DNA of 64,000 nt from JAPOXR01 sp963664715 (GCA_963664715.2 CAXXUY010000001.1:248001-312000); one strand, 5' to 3'; shown: positions 36,424 to 46,194, numbered from the stretch's first letter. Program-made: numbers and translations. Notes: generated from the sequence alone by a model not told the origin.

Positions 36424-37509
36424 ATGCCAAGAACGCTTCCAGACGTAATTGTTCCGAACTTTCACAGGCGGTTTACCGGCGTGTCGGCGACGATCAAGGC
36501 CCTGGTTCCGGCACAGAGGAAACTGCTTGAGGTTGGAGTCATCGATACCGGTGGTCTCGGGCTTGGCGGCGAATGGTCGCTCTGGAAGGTGGCAATCGGC
36601 GGATTTCGCGGGCCGAAGGATTCCTCCTGCCGGATCTGGCATGCCCGCCGCCACGTTGAAATGCTTGCGGGCTTGTTCCTTCGTGACTTCCTGTTCCAGC
36701 GATGGAAGCTCGTGTTTACGACGGCCTCGGCCAGGGTGCCGGGCCCGATTACCCGTTTTCTCATTGCGCGCATGGATCTGGTTGTCGCAGTTTCCCCCAT
36801 CAGCGCCAGGCAACGCGCGCCGCACGCGACCATTGTCTTCCATGGAGTCGACTGCGACCGGTTCCAGCCCCCGAGCAGGGCCGCAAGCGCGGGCGGCAAC
36901 AAGTTGTTTCCCGACAAGAGGCTCGTAGGCTGCGTCGGCCGCATAAGGCCCGCCAAGGGTTCAGACATGTTCGTGGACGCAATGATCGACGTCTTGCCCG
37001 AGATTCCGGACTGCGTTGCATTGCTGGTGGGTGCCTGCCAACCGAAACACGAGGCGTTCAGATCTTCCCTGGAAGCCAGGATCGACCAGGCTGGCATGGG
37101 CGGGCGGATCGTATTCCTGGATCAGCGCGACCAGGCAAGCCTGGTCAGGATCTACCAGGAAATGGAAATCTGCGTTGCCTGTTCGCGGCACGAGGGATTC
37201 GGCATCACACCACTCGAAGCATTCGCCTGCGGAACACCGGTCATTGCGACCAGGACAGGTGCATGGCCGGAACTTGTGGATGACGAGGTCGGTTCGCTGA
37301 TAGATATAGGTGATACGGCTGCACTGGTGAGATGTCTCCGGGAAATGCTGTCAGAGCCCGACCGAACCAGGCTGATGGGAGCGGCCGCACGGCAGAGGGC
37401 ATTGGAGCGGCACTCGATCGAAACGGAGGCAGGTTCCCTGGTCGAAATCTACAGGCATCTCATGCGGGGAAAGGAAACTTCAACAAACCCGCCGGCAGAG
37501 AAGGTTTGA
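36424..37509 (+). CDS. lpsB: Family 4 glycosyltransferase, LpsB-like (LPS core)
   Basis: About 361 residues, GT-B fold. The C-terminal donor domain shows LVGCVGRIRPAKGSDMFVDA, VALLVGACQPKHE and the EX7E motif in RHEGFGITPLEAFACGTPVIAT. The N-terminal half reads PDVIVPNFHRRFTGVSATI and IWHARRHVEMLAG, close to rhizobial and Rhodobacterales LpsB mannosyl/glucosyltransferases that build the lipopolysaccharide core at the inner membrane. MPRTLPDV at 36424 is preferred over 36415. No signal peptide, as expected for a cytosolic GT4. Confidence 0.85.
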   Translation: MPRTLPDVIVPNFHRRFTGVSATIKALVPAQRKLLEVGVIDTGGLGLGGEWSLWKVAIGGFRGPKDSSCRIWHARRHVEMLAGLFLRDFLFQRWKLVFTTASARVPGPITRFLIARMDLVVAVSPISARQRAPHATIVFHGVDCDRFQPPSRAASAGGNKLFPDKRLVGCVGRIRPAKGSDMFVDAMIDVLPEIPDCVALLVGACQPKHEAFRSSLEARIDQAGMGGRIVFLDQRDQASLVRIYQEMEICVACSRHEGFGITPLEAFACGTPVIATRTGAWPELVDDEVGSLIDIGDTAALVRCLREMLSEPDRTRLMGAAARQRALERHSIETEAGSLVEIYRHLMRGKETSTNPPAEKV

Positions 37510-37646
37510 TCCTTGGAGCCCCGTTGGGTCTGCAGCCGGCAATCGCGACTGCAATCGGAATCCGAACGCAGTCCCGCCCCGCCAAGATACAATTGTTCAT
37601 GAATGCACATTGCTCCGGTTGGAACAGGAGCATGTCAACCAGATTG

Positions 37647-38468
37647 CTATCCGTCTGCCGATTTCAGACCGAGCACGTCCGTCATGTCGTATTCTCCGAA
37701 CGGCTTGCCCTGGCCCCAGATGGCGGCCTTCACGGCGCCCCTTGCGTAAATCGCGCGATCTGTCGCGATATGCCGCAACACGATCCTCTCTCCATCGGCA
37801 GCGAAGATGACATCGTGTTCACCCACGACGTCTCCACCCCTGACAGCAGCGTACCCGATAGCTCCGCGTTGTCTTGGCCCTGAACTGCCGACATGGAAGT
37901 GGGGTCGGGAATCCTCGCTGGCAATTCCTCGCCCCGTGCTGGCCGCGCGGCCGAGCATCAATGCGGTTCCGGAGGGGGAGTCGACCTTGTAACGGTGATG
38001 GGACTCGACGACTTCGACGTCAAAGTCCTCATCCAGTGCCGCGGCGACCCTTTCGGTCAACCGGGTCAGGAGGTTTACACCAAGGCTCATGTTGCCAGCC
38101 CTGACGATCACGGCACCGCTTGCAGACTCCGAAATTGCATCAATGTGTTCCTTCGTCAGGCCGGTCGTTCCGATGACATGAACGATTCCGAGGTCACTGG
38201 CTGCAACCGAATTGGCGACCGTCGCTGCCGGCGCGGTAAAGTCAACAATGGCATCCACTTCCCGGAACGCATCGCCAGGCTCAGCCCGAACCGGCGCTTT
38301 ACAATCCGAGCCAACAATGCACTCCGAGACTGGCGTCCCCAACCAGGGATGCCCCGGCTGTTCGGTGGCACCTGCAAGCAGGACATCTTCGCGATCTTGA
38401 ATGAATCCGGCAAGCGTCTGACCCATCCTGCCAGACAACCCGCATATGCCAATTCTCAATCTTTCCAT
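37647..38468 (-). CDS. dapB: 4-hydroxy-tetrahydrodipicolinate reductase
   Basis: 273 residues from ATG 38468; longer frames upstream lack conservation. Reduces the dihydrodipicolinate intermediate in lysine/diaminopimelate synthesis. The N-terminal Rossmann motif is RIGICGLSGRMGQTL. VDFTAPAATVANSVAA and VIGTTGLTKEHI follow, and the C-terminal substrate motif is VVESHHRYKVDSPSGTALMLG with the catalytic His-His and Lys. HRYK-VDSPSGT and GEHDVIFAADGERI are diagnostic. Monocistronic here. Confidence 0.95.
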   Translation of the reverse strand: MERLRIGICGLSGRMGQTLAGFIQDREDVLLAGATEQPGHPWLGTPVSECIVGSDCKAPVRAEPGDAFREVDAIVDFTAPAATVANSVAASDLGIVHVIGTTGLTKEHIDAISESASGAVIVRAGNMSLGVNLLTRLTERVAAALDEDFDVEVVESHHRYKVDSPSGTALMLGRAASTGRGIASEDSRPHFHVGSSGPRQRGAIGYAAVRGGDVVGEHDVIFAADGERIVLRHIATDRAIYARGAVKAAIWGQGKPFGEYDMTDVLGLKSADG

Positions 38469-38898
38469 TGAACTGCTCCCGGGACTGGAATGTGACGAAG
38501 AGATCTGGAACCACGCAAGGAATCTATTCCGATTGGGCATCCAAAACAAACCGGGACTTGGTTGTTGTCTGAACCGGAAACCATGATCGGATGGAAATGG
38601 TCCATTTGCATGGACCTGCATGAAGATGAAGTGCATTGCCGCTGAAGGAGTATGGCAATTCGCGAGTTGGTTGCTGCGTGTCCATTTGCAACCTGCACAG
38701 GCGCCAGCGCAGGCATGCGGACACACTGGAACAGGTCCGTCAGTCAATCCTGCTCGTGCAAGGGCCCCTTGTAAACCTCCTTTTCACGCCCGCGAATTCA
38801 ACCTCGAACCGTCATCTCGTCATGTGTTCCCATGAAACTGTAGAGCACTGGTTTGTCATGTCTTTGCATTTGTGGAGGACAGCGCCATATATACAAGG
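38469..38898. other. Intergenic, no gene supported
   Basis: About 430 bp between the divergent dapB and DUF4143 genes. No recognisable site beyond the expected promoters. Confidence 0.35.
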
Positions 38899-40062
38899 AT
38901 GATACCACGACAAAAGTTGCAACTCGTTCGCTCCCGGCTTGATCAGTTTCCAGCAGTGGCACTGCTCGGACCTCGACAGGTTGGCAAGACTACGCTTGCG
39001 GGTCTGGTCAGTTAAGACCGACCCAGCATTTATCTTGATCTTGAGAGCACGACGGATCTCGCAAAGCTGGACGATCCTGACCGCTATCTGGCTGGCCATC
39101 TCGACAAGCTTGTTATCCTGGATGAAGTCCAACGGAAGCCGGAACTGTTTCAGACGCTTCGTGGTCTCATTGACAAAGGACGAAGCAGCGGCATCCGGTC
39201 GGGCAGGTTCCTGTTGTTGGGTCCGGCGTCGATTGACCTGCTCAAGCAGTCGGGCGAGTCCCTGGCTGGCCGTATTGCCTATGTGGAACTTGAACCGTTC
39301 AACGTCCTTGAGCTTGGCGGCCATGCGGGCGTTAGGCACTGGATAAGGGGCGGATTCCCCGACAGTTTCCTTGCAGAGAGCGATGAAGCCAGCGCAATTT
39401 GGAAGGAGAACTTCATCCGTACCTATCTTGAGAGAGACATCCCGCAACTCGGACCCCGGGTTCCGGCAGAGACCCTGCGCCGCTTCTGGACCATGTTGGC
39501 CCATGTGCAGGGAGGGATTTCCAATGCCGCTCAGTTTGCCCGCAGCCTCGCTGTCGACGGCAAGACTGTTGCCCGGTATTTCGACCTGCTCGTCGACCTC
39601 TTGCTGGTCAGGCGCCTGGCTCCATTCCACGCCAATGTTGGAAAGCGGCTGGTGAAGTCTCCTAAAATCTATGTACGCGATAGCGGAAATGTCCACGCTC
39701 TTCTCGGTCTCGATGACATTGAAGAGGTATTGGCACACCCGGTGGCCGGCGGTAGCTGGGAGGGCTACGTCATCGAGAATCTGCTTTCCGTGGCACCCGA
39801 GCGAACGAAGGCGTATTTTTACCGAACAACTGCTGGCGCGGAAGTCGACCTGTTGCTGCAATTGTCAGGAGGCAGACTCTGGGCGATCGAAATCAAACGC
39901 AGTATGTCACCGAGGTTGGACAAGGGTTTCCATCACGCTAGAGATGACCTGAGTCCAGAACGATCTTTCTTGGTATACCCGGGAGAGGACCGGTATCCCA
40001 AGGGTAAAGGACTGGATGTGATCGGTTTGAGAGACCTGGCATCGTTAATCGCCGCTGGCTGA
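38899..40062 (+). pseudogene. AAA ATPase with DUF4143, broken by one in-frame TAA
   Basis: Reading ATG 38899 gives VALLGPRQVGKTTLAGLVS (Walker A), then TAA at 39013-39015, then DRPSIYLDLES in the same frame. LVILDEVQRKPELFQTLRGL (Walker B), SGRFLLLGPASIDLL, FIRTYLERDIPQLG, the DUF4143 region VGKRLVKSPKIYVRDSG and YRTTAGAEVDLLLQ follow. Apart from that stop the gene is continuous to 40062 (387 codons), so it has suffered a single nonsense change. Restart downstream would lack the ATP-binding loop. Function of the family is unclear; often linked with toxin-antitoxin or DNA-related roles. Confidence 0.88.
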
Positions 40063-40375
40063 GATCACTTGGAACAGTGCTGGATGTCCTAGCGAATGAT
40101 CCAGTTGGTTTTGTGAAACCTTGGATCAGTTGCCCAAATGGTTGCGAGGCAAGTTTTTACCCAGATGCACGATGGTTGTGAGTTGGTGCTGTCGCTTTAC
40201 CGTGAAGCTCATTATTGACCGTCCAGTGCTCCAGCAGACCTTCACGGCAGTCGTGCGCTCTACCGTTTGATTGGTAGAATCGGAGCACTCCTTGCGAACA
40301 GAGAGAATAAAGTGACCATGCAGAATACAACATTGTTGGAACGCATTGTCGCACAATCCCGGGAAGGACTAACTC
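40063..40375. other. Intergenic, no gene supported
   Basis: About 310 bp between two pseudogenes; AT-richer than its surroundings. Nothing recognised. Confidence 0.35.
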
Positions 40376-40696
40376 ATGAGCAGCGATAGGGTCCCGAAGG
40401 GCAAGGAAGTGCATTTGTATTTTGACGATACCGGGAACCGACAGCCAGACCGCATGCAAACCGAGGTTTGACATGACAGGATGGACTGCTTCGGTTTGGG
40501 TGGTGTTCTGTTTGATGAGGAGAATCTGGGTTCAGTTTTGCGTGCGTACTCGGGGGTTTGTCAAAAGTGGGAGATCTCCTATCCATTGCACTCAACTGAA
40601 ATCCGTGGTTGCCGGGAGAATTTCTCGTGGCTCAAGGACACTGAACGCGAAAAAGAATTTCTGGGCGACCTAGAAGTACCTCAATGTCCTGGATAG
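40376..40696 (+). pseudogene. DUF3800-family gene, truncated and with an in-frame TGA
   Basis: ATG 40376 (AAGG eight bases upstream) opens VHLYFDDTGNRQPDR. It meets TGA at 40469-40471 and continues in frame with MDCFGLGGVLFDEENL, YPLHSTEIRG and EKEFLGDLE, the conserved start of DUF3800 proteins (putative RNase H-like, common near mobile elements). After FLGDLE similarity stops and the frame closes at 40696. About half the expected length is missing, so this is a truncated pseudogene. Confidence 0.78.
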
Positions 40697-41183
40697 CTCC
40701 GATTACTTCCTGGTGTTGCTGACTTTGGATGCAAAAGGGTGGGTCTTCTCCAAAAAGGAGGTCAAGGCAAACATCGCCGGGGACAAGTGGCGACTGCTGG
40801 GGGAAGGATAGTAACTACAAGATCAACATGCCTCTCCCCGACCAGATTTCCTTTTTCTCTCCCGAGCATTCCCTCAAAAGGATTGAGAAATATGACATAT
40901 AGGGCCCTAACCCGACATAGGCACAAAAAGTCCCACAAGGGGGATCTGAATAGTTAATCCTGGATTCGGAACCGTAGAGGCCGTTTTCAGCCCCTTCGGC
41001 CAAATGCACGGGCAATCACCCGTGAAGGCCCACGGAAACGATTTCACAACCCGGACAGCGGCATCGCTGACGGCGTTTGCAATCTGTTTCAGCCGACAGG
41101 AGGAAACAGGAAGCTGTGGAATTCACATAGCATGGCGACTATATCCGGGAGCAGTTGAAGGCCGCCCCCGGAGACATCAGGCA
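40697..41183. other. Debris downstream of the DUF3800 pseudogene
   Basis: About 490 bp. A second frame (about 40676-40811: YLNVLDSSDYFLVLLTLDAKG, then WVFSKKEVKANIAGDKWRLL) looks protein-like and could be the tail of another broken gene, family unknown. No other feature seen. Confidence 0.35.
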
Positions 41184-41495
41184 ATGCATCCCGAGATTGC
41201 AGACAGGAAGGACGAGATCGCCGGGATCTGTCGGCGCTACGATGTCAAGCGTCTTGAGGTCTTCGGATCGGCTGCACGCGGAACGGACTTCGATCGTGAG
41301 CACAGCGATGCCGACTTCCTGGTCGAGTTTCGCCCGGACAGTGATCAGGATCCTTTCTTCAGGTTCTTCGATCTGCTTGATGCGCTGCGCCACGCCCTTG
41401 GCCGTCCGGTAGACCTGGTTCAGCCTGGTGCGATCAGGAACCGGTATCTGCAGGAGGCGATCGACCGGTCACGCGAGGCCGTCTATGCGGCGTGA
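41184..41495 (+). CDS. MntA-like nucleotidyltransferase antitoxin
   Basis: 103 residues from ATG 41184. The minimal nucleotidyltransferase motif is complete: FGSAARGTDFDREHSDADFLVEF (positions about 27-49), giving GSxARG plus the S-D-A-D carboxylate pair. LLDALRHALGRPVDLVQPGAI and YLQEAIDRSREAVYAA end the protein in family style. In MntA/HepT systems this enzyme AMPylates and silences the HepT RNase. The hepT-like gene starts 11 bp inside its end. A homologous C-terminal remnant lies at 54842-55033. Confidence 0.85.
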   Translation: MHPEIADRKDEIAGICRRYDVKRLEVFGSAARGTDFDREHSDADFLVEFRPDSDQDPFFRFFDLLDALRHALGRPVDLVQPGAIRNRYLQEAIDRSREAVYAA

Positions 41496-41787
41496 TCCTC
41501 GGATTTCTCTGACCGATATTGATCAGGCGGGGGCGGATATCGAGAGCTTCACTGCCGGCATGGATCTCGATACCTATATCGGGGATCGCCGGACTCAGGC
41601 CGCGGTTGAACGAAAGTTCGAAATCATTGGCTGAGCGATGAACCGAATGTTTCAGGAACACCCTGAAATTGCGAAGCAAGTCTCCGGATTCCGCCAGATA
41701 ATCGACTTCCGCAACCAACTGGTCCACGGATATGACAGTGTAGAGTCCGAAATCGTGTGGCACCACTCCGTCAACCACCTGCCATAA
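41485..41787 (+). pseudogene. HepT-like RNase toxin gene with an in-frame TGA
   Basis: ATG 41485 overlaps the mntA-like gene. DPRISLTDIDQAGADIESF and AAVERKFEIIG lead to TGA at 41632-41634, where family members read FEIIGEA.NR. The same frame continues AMNRMFQEHPEIAKQVSGFR and DFRNQLVHGYD, which holds the RNase motif Rx4HxY (Arg, His, Tyr all present), ending at TAA 41785-41787. One nonsense change therefore separates the helical N-terminus from the catalytic motif, leaving an antitoxin with no working toxin. Confidence 0.82.
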
Positions 41788-42091
41788 CTCCGTTTGACGG
41801 TTAAAACGTTGCTGGCTGAACTGGAGAGTGCCGCTGAATCCAGTAATAATTCCGCAGAGGTCGAAGAACCCGGCGATAGCGACAGCTGCAACCCGTTCTA
41901 GACCGATCTTCATTGAGAACAAAACGGAATCAGATTCCCGCAAGTCGTTGATCTTGAGTCTGTTTCGTTGCCAGGCAAGGGGTTGATTTCTGGCATGGTG
42001 TTGCCATGTATTATAACATTTGGTGTTGAAACAGGCACATGTATGCCGTATGTTGTGCAAACAGACACGTTGCCATGTAGGAAACGCCAGG
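41788..42091. other. Left flank of the IS1634 transposase; no gene
   Basis: About 300 bp; must contain the left end of the IS1634-family element. I could not pair terminal inverted repeats with confidence. Confidence 0.35.
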
Positions 42092-43867
42092 ATGGCCATC
42101 AGCGTCGATGTCATACCAAACAGGTCATCTCCGCCCGCAATCCTGCTCAGGCAAGCCTGGCGGGAAGGACCGAGAATCCGAAGACGGACACTCGCAAACC
42201 TCTCGAAAATGCCCCCCGCAATGGTCGATGCCATCAGGGCCATGCTCAAGGGCGGCGTGGTGTTTGCCTGCCTCGACGAGGCCGTCACCATCAGGAGGGC
42301 GCTGCCGCATGGCCATGTGGCAGCAGTACTGGGAACGCTGAGAGCGCTCGGCATGTCCCGCATTCTCGACCGCAGGGGGGGACGGATGCGGGATCTTGCG
42401 ACTGGCGCCATCGTGGCAAGGCTGCTCGATCCGGGCTCGAAGCTTGCCTGTGCCCGTGCGCTTTCTCCCGAGACCGCCTCGAGCAGCCTTGGCAGGGTGC
42501 TTGGTCTTGGCCCGGTCACCGGCAACGAGATGCTGGAGATGCTGGACTGGCTTGGCTCCCGCCAGCCCTTTATCGAGCGCAGCCTGGCCAACCGGCACCT
42601 GCGGGGCGGCAATACGCTGGTGCTTTACGATGTGACCTCGAGCTTCCTGGAGGGTGAGTGCTGCCCGCTGGCGGCATTCGGCCACAGCCGGGATGGCAGG
42701 ACCGGCAGGAAGAAGATCAGCTTCGGCCTCCTGTGTGCCGGCGATGGCTGTCCGGTGGCGGTCGAGGTGTTTTCCGGCAAGACCGGCGATCCCTCGACGC
42801 TGGCGGTGCAGGTTGACAAGCTCCGTTCCCGTTTCGGCATATCCCGTGTTGCGCTGGTCGGCGAGTGCGGCATGGTCACCACCTCCCGCATCCGCGAGGA
42901 TCTCGGGCCATCCGGGCTGGACTGGATCTCGGCGCTGCGGAATGTGGACATCCGCAGGCTTCTGCGTTCCGGCGGCGGTGATGCGCCGCTGGTTCCGGAG
43001 GCGCTCCTTGCCGATGCGGTTGCGGAGATTTCCAGTCCCGACTTTCCCGGCGAGCGGCTGATGGTCTGCCTCAATCCCCGCCTTCGTGCCGAGCGGTCCC
43101 GCAAGCGGGAGGATCTGTTGCAGGCAACGCAGGCCGAGCTCGGCCGGATTGCCGGTCTTGCTGTCCGCAGCCGGCCGGGTCCGGCGCTGCGGGACCGCAT
43201 CAACCGTGCGCTTGGCCGCACTGCAAACCGCCGCAAGGTGGCCAGGCTGTTCGACATCGAGACCGGCAATGACGGCATGAGATGGTCCCGCAACGAGGAA
43301 CGCATTGCCGCCGAGGCCCGTCTTGACGGCATCTATGTCATCCGCACCAGTCTTGATGCGGATGCCATCGGCGCTGCCGAGGCGGTGGAGGCCTGCAAGT
43401 CCCTCTCGCGGGTGGAACGGGCATTCCGCCTGATGAAGACATCCCGGCTCGAGGTGCGGCCGGTGCATGTCTACAGTGCCGGGCGTGTCCGGGCGCAAGT
43501 GTTCCTGTGCATGCTGGCCCTTTACGTTGAATGGCATCTCCGCCGGCGCCTTGCGCCGCTGCTTTACGGGGAGGATGATCCGCAGGGGGCGCGGGCGTTA
43601 CGGAATTCACCGGTGGAGAAGGCCCTCGTCTCGGAGAGTGCGAGAAAGAAGGCGGCCACGAAGCGTACTGCCGAGGGTTTTCCGGTTCACGGCATGACGA
43701 CGCTGCTTGCCGATCTTGCCACGCTGACGCTGAACGAGGTCATGCTGCCGAAGAGCCCGGATCATGTTTTCGAGATGCTGGCGCAGCCGACGCCGCTGCA
43801 ACGGCGGGCATTTGAGTTGCTGGAGATTGACCCGGCGAGGATTGTTGCCAGTACGAGTCCAGGCTGA
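42092..43867 (+). CDS. IS1634-family transposase
   Basis: 591 residues from ATG 42092 (TTG 42020 and ATG 42050 are possible). IS4-superfamily DDE transposase of the IS1634 group: GSKLACARALSPETASSSLG, LVLYDVTSSFLEG (first Asp), KKISFGLLCAGDGCPVAVEV, VALVGECGMVTTSRIREDL (an acidic residue at the second site), LDGIYVIRTSLDAD and the Y-(2)R-like block YKSLSRVERAFRLMKT with Glu. The C-terminus RVRAQVFLCMLALYVEWHLRR is typical. The frame is intact and high in GC. Confidence 0.88.
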   Translation: MAISVDVIPNRSSPPAILLRQAWREGPRIRRRTLANLSKMPPAMVDAIRAMLKGGVVFACLDEAVTIRRALPHGHVAAVLGTLRALGMSRILDRRGGRMRDLATGAIVARLLDPGSKLACARALSPETASSSLGRVLGLGPVTGNEMLEMLDWLGSRQPFIERSLANRHLRGGNTLVLYDVTSSFLEGECCPLAAFGHSRDGRTGRKKISFGLLCAGDGCPVAVEVFSGKTGDPSTLAVQVDKLRSRFGISRVALVGECGMVTTSRIREDLGPSGLDWISALRNVDIRRLLRSGGGDAPLVPEALLADAVAEISSPDFPGERLMVCLNPRLRAERSRKREDLLQATQAELGRIAGLAVRSRPGPALRDRINRALGRTANRRKVARLFDIETGNDGMRWSRNEERIAAEARLDGIYVIRTSLDADAIGAAEAVEACKSLSRVERAFRLMKTSRLEVRPVHVYSAGRVRAQVFLCMLALYVEWHLRRRLAPLLYGEDDPQGARALRNSPVEKALVSESARKKAATKRTAEGFPVHGMTTLLADLATLTLNEVMLPKSPDHVFEMLAQPTPLQRRAFELLEIDPARIVASTSPG

Positions 43868-43927
43868 TATCGGCATAATGGCCTGATATAACGGAGAAAA
43901 CCCCGTTTTCCGGCCATGAAGATCCGG

Positions 43928-44542
43928 CTAACGGCGGGTTTTCAGCCCCCGTGTCTGCATGAAGTTGTAGAGGGTTGACCGGGACACCCCCGTTATCCTT
44001 GCAATTTCGGTCTTCGAGACGCCGAGCGTGAGGAACTGGCGGATTTCCTCTTCCCTGCCATCAAGGAGCGACACGCCCAGCGCTCCCTTCGGCCGCCCGA
44101 GTTTCTTTCCCGATGCCCTGGCCCTGGCAAGTCCTTCCCGGGTGCCTTCGGAGATGAGGTCGTGCTCGACCTCGGCGAAGAGTGCGAACAGCGTGGTCAT
44201 GACCTTGGTCTGGATATCCAGCTTGCCCTCGATGCGGATGTTCTCCTTGATGGCGATGAAGGCGACACCGGCCCTTGCGAGGTTGTCGAGGACGGTGACG
44301 ACGTGGCTGAGGGAGCGGCCGAGCCTTGAGAGTTCGCTGACGATGAGGCGGTCTCCGCGCGCAAGGCTGTCCATCAGTTCATCGAACCTGCAGCGTGATT
44401 CCGCGGCCGTTCCGGACGCGGTTGCCTCGACGAAGTCATCAATGTTGAGGCCCTGTTTGCGGGCATATTCGAGGATGGCGAGGCGCTGGCTGCCAGTGTC
44501 CTTCTGTGGTGTCGAGACCCTGAGATATGCGATGGTTTTCAT
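43928..44542 (-). CDS. Serine recombinase (resolvase/invertase family)
   Basis: 204 residues from ATG 44542. The N-terminal catalytic domain reads TIAYLRVSTPQKDTGSQR with nucleophile Ser10, LSRLGRSLSHVVTVLDNLA, and GVAFIAIKENIRIEGK. Helix E follows (TTLFALFAEVEHDLISEGTREGLA), and the C-terminal helix-turn-helix is GVSKTEIARITGVSRSTLYNFMQ. Full length for a Tn3-type resolvase or Pin-type invertase. It converges on the IS1634 gene with a 60-bp gap containing a small GAAAAC/GTTTTC hairpin. No target site pair was identified. Confidence 0.93.
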   Translation of the reverse strand: MKTIAYLRVSTPQKDTGSQRLAILEYARKQGLNIDDFVEATASGTAAESRCRFDELMDSLARGDRLIVSELSRLGRSLSHVVTVLDNLARAGVAFIAIKENIRIEGKLDIQTKVMTTLFALFAEVEHDLISEGTREGLARARASGKKLGRPKGALGVSLLDGREEEIRQFLTLGVSKTEIARITGVSRSTLYNFMQTRGLKTRR

Positions 44543-45261
44543 GGGGTGCCAATGAAAAGGAATTTTCACGATTACAATTGACAGATACGGGTCATGAAAC
44601 GCATTGCGTTCCATGCGGCCAACATGACCGGTCTTGACGCTTGTTTTTTTGGACAGTCTCCTGCAATCTTCAGATCCCGCCGGATTGCGGGCCAACAACC
44701 CCTGACCAGGCCAGTTCAGGCAGCAGGTGAAATGAAAATCCTTGCCAGGATGCTCTCTCTCGTGCTGTTCACGGGCAACTGGCCATTTCAGCATTCTGGC
44801 AATTGAACCGGCATGGCCTCGCTTTCCAGACCGAGTTTCAATCCCGTCTGGCCGGGTTTGCCCTTTGCCTTGCGCTCTGCCAGAATGGAGGTGGCCAGCT
44901 GTCCGGTTTGTTTCTCGGCTTCTGCCGCTTCCAGAGCTGGAACCCAATACCAAGAAGGACAAGCATGACCGGCAGCGCCATCAGTCCAATTGCTATCTCC
45001 ATTGTCTTTCCTGCCTCACCAGCTTTCCCTGTCCCGGACACTGTCCGCACAACGTCCTCCGTCCTTGATGTGTCAAGGCCGGCAAGACCGCCATTGAGGG
45101 CCTCGTCCCCGTATGAAACAATTGATCGACGAAGGCCGGCCGCGATCTGCGCTGAAGACACCGAAAACCGCAATCGGGAATACGTATCGTCGGGAACACC
45201 CTCCGGATTTCCGTCCAGCCATGGTTGGCTAGAACCCTTTCGGGCACCGTGCCAAGTGGAT
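44543..45261. other. Region right of the resolvase; one doubtful small membrane ORF
   Basis: About 720 bp. A 54-codon minus-strand frame at 44838-45002 begins MEIAIGLMALPVMLVLLGIG and ends in a basic tail, compatible with a single-span membrane peptide. However, it has no clear ribosome-binding site or known family. Otherwise nothing recognised. Confidence 0.3.
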
Positions 45262-45435
45262 TTACCCGGTGTTCCTTTCCTCCTGCGATCTTGCGTCCGC
45301 TACTGATATGCCCCTCGTGTTGTCGTACGGGATGCGCACCGCGTCGCCGTCAAAATGCTTTCCCGCTTGCCCGGAACAAAATAGGATTGCGTCATGTTTG
45401 TGTGGCTCTGTGTTCATGGATGGTCGTCTAGCTCG

Positions 45436-45468
45436 GCCCGGCAGGCTTCTGAAGTCCTGCCGGGCTTT
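45436..45468 (+). terminator. Perfect 10-bp hairpin with short T-run
   Basis: GCCCGGCAGG (45436-45445), a 10-nt loop, and CCTGCCGGGC (45456-45465) followed by TTT. Terminator-like on the plus strand, though the T-run is short. Confidence 0.45.
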
Positions 45469-45537
45469 CATCCTGGCTGGTTCTGTCATGTTGGGGTCGG
45501 TTCCGGCTGAGTGCAGAATGACACTCCAGGGAATTTT

Positions 45538-45678
45538 CCGCCTGTTCAGCGTTCGATAGACTGTCGGCCGTGACACGGAGAAAAGTTCGGCAAGATCGCT
45601 GATCGAATATTCCCCGGTATCGTGCATTCGCCAGAGTTCTTTCTGTTGTTTTCCCGACAGTTTTGGCTGCTTGACCCC
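45538..45678 (-). pseudogene. Serine-recombinase C-terminal helix-turn-helix remnant
   Basis: The frame reads QPKLSGKQQKELWRMHDTGE and SISDLAELFSVSRPTVYRTL, the DNA-binding tail of Hin/Pin-type recombinases. The catalytic domain is absent and downstream codons look random, so this is a remnant distinct from the intact resolvase at 43928-44542. Confidence 0.6.
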
Positions 45679-45789
45679 GGAGATTTTGGTGATTCCCAAG
45701 TCGACGGTGTCGCCACGGCTGTCGACCGCGCGGTGATGACATCGGCAAAAGGTCTTGAAATTCACGGGTGAAGAGTGAGGCAGTGAATT

Positions 45790-46194
45790 CTAGCGAAGAA
45801 CGACAACAGCACATTGCGCGTGTCGAACGATCCTTGCGGCTGTTGAGCCGAGCAAAAGATCTGGCAGACCGGGCCGATGGGATGATACAATTATGCAGTC
45901 TGTGTTGTTGTTCTCCGCCCATTCCAAGATGGTGTTGGTGGGATGTCCGGAACGCACGTGGACGTCAATTTCTTTGCTTCCGAGTTCCGTCTCGATGGCA
46001 TCCTTTAGTTCGACAAGGTTCCTTTTGATTTGATCCGACGGAAAATATGATCCCACGTAGGAGGGGAGTTCCTCCAAAACGGATAGCACGGACAGCCTTC
46101 CTGCCGCTGACAAAAGACGTCGAGCCACATCCAATGAAGTGAAATATTCGCCTATGTGGTCCGGCGCGACCGGAACAACGATGTGATCGTACAT
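45790..46194 (-). CDS. Universal stress protein (UspA family) linked to TRAP transporter
   Basis: 134 residues from ATG 46194, with GGAG six bases upstream. The UspA fold starts MYDHIVVPVAPDH and ends LLLGSTAARIVRHAQCAVVVL, which retains the GS part of the ATP-binding G-2x-G-9x-G(S/T) motif. Fourth gene of the dctQ-dctP-dctM-usp cluster, 57 bp after dctM. The Halomonas TeaABC transporter has an equivalent ATP-binding UspA partner (TeaD) that tunes uptake, so a regulatory role is likely by analogy. Confidence 0.85.
   Translation of the reverse strand: MYDHIVVPVAPDHIGEYFTSLDVARRLLSAAGRLSVLSVLEELPSYVGSYFPSDQIKRNLVELKDAIETELGSKEIDVHVRSGHPTNTILEWAENNNTDCIIVSSHRPGLPDLLLGSTAARIVRHAQCAVVVLR

Noticed and set aside
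41434..42612. 392-codon minus-strand frame spanning the HepT/IS1634 junction
   Set aside because: Crosses two genes on the opposite strand; clearly fortuitous.
42125..43537. 470-codon minus-strand frame
   Set aside because: Antisense to the IS1634 transposase; no recognisable protein.
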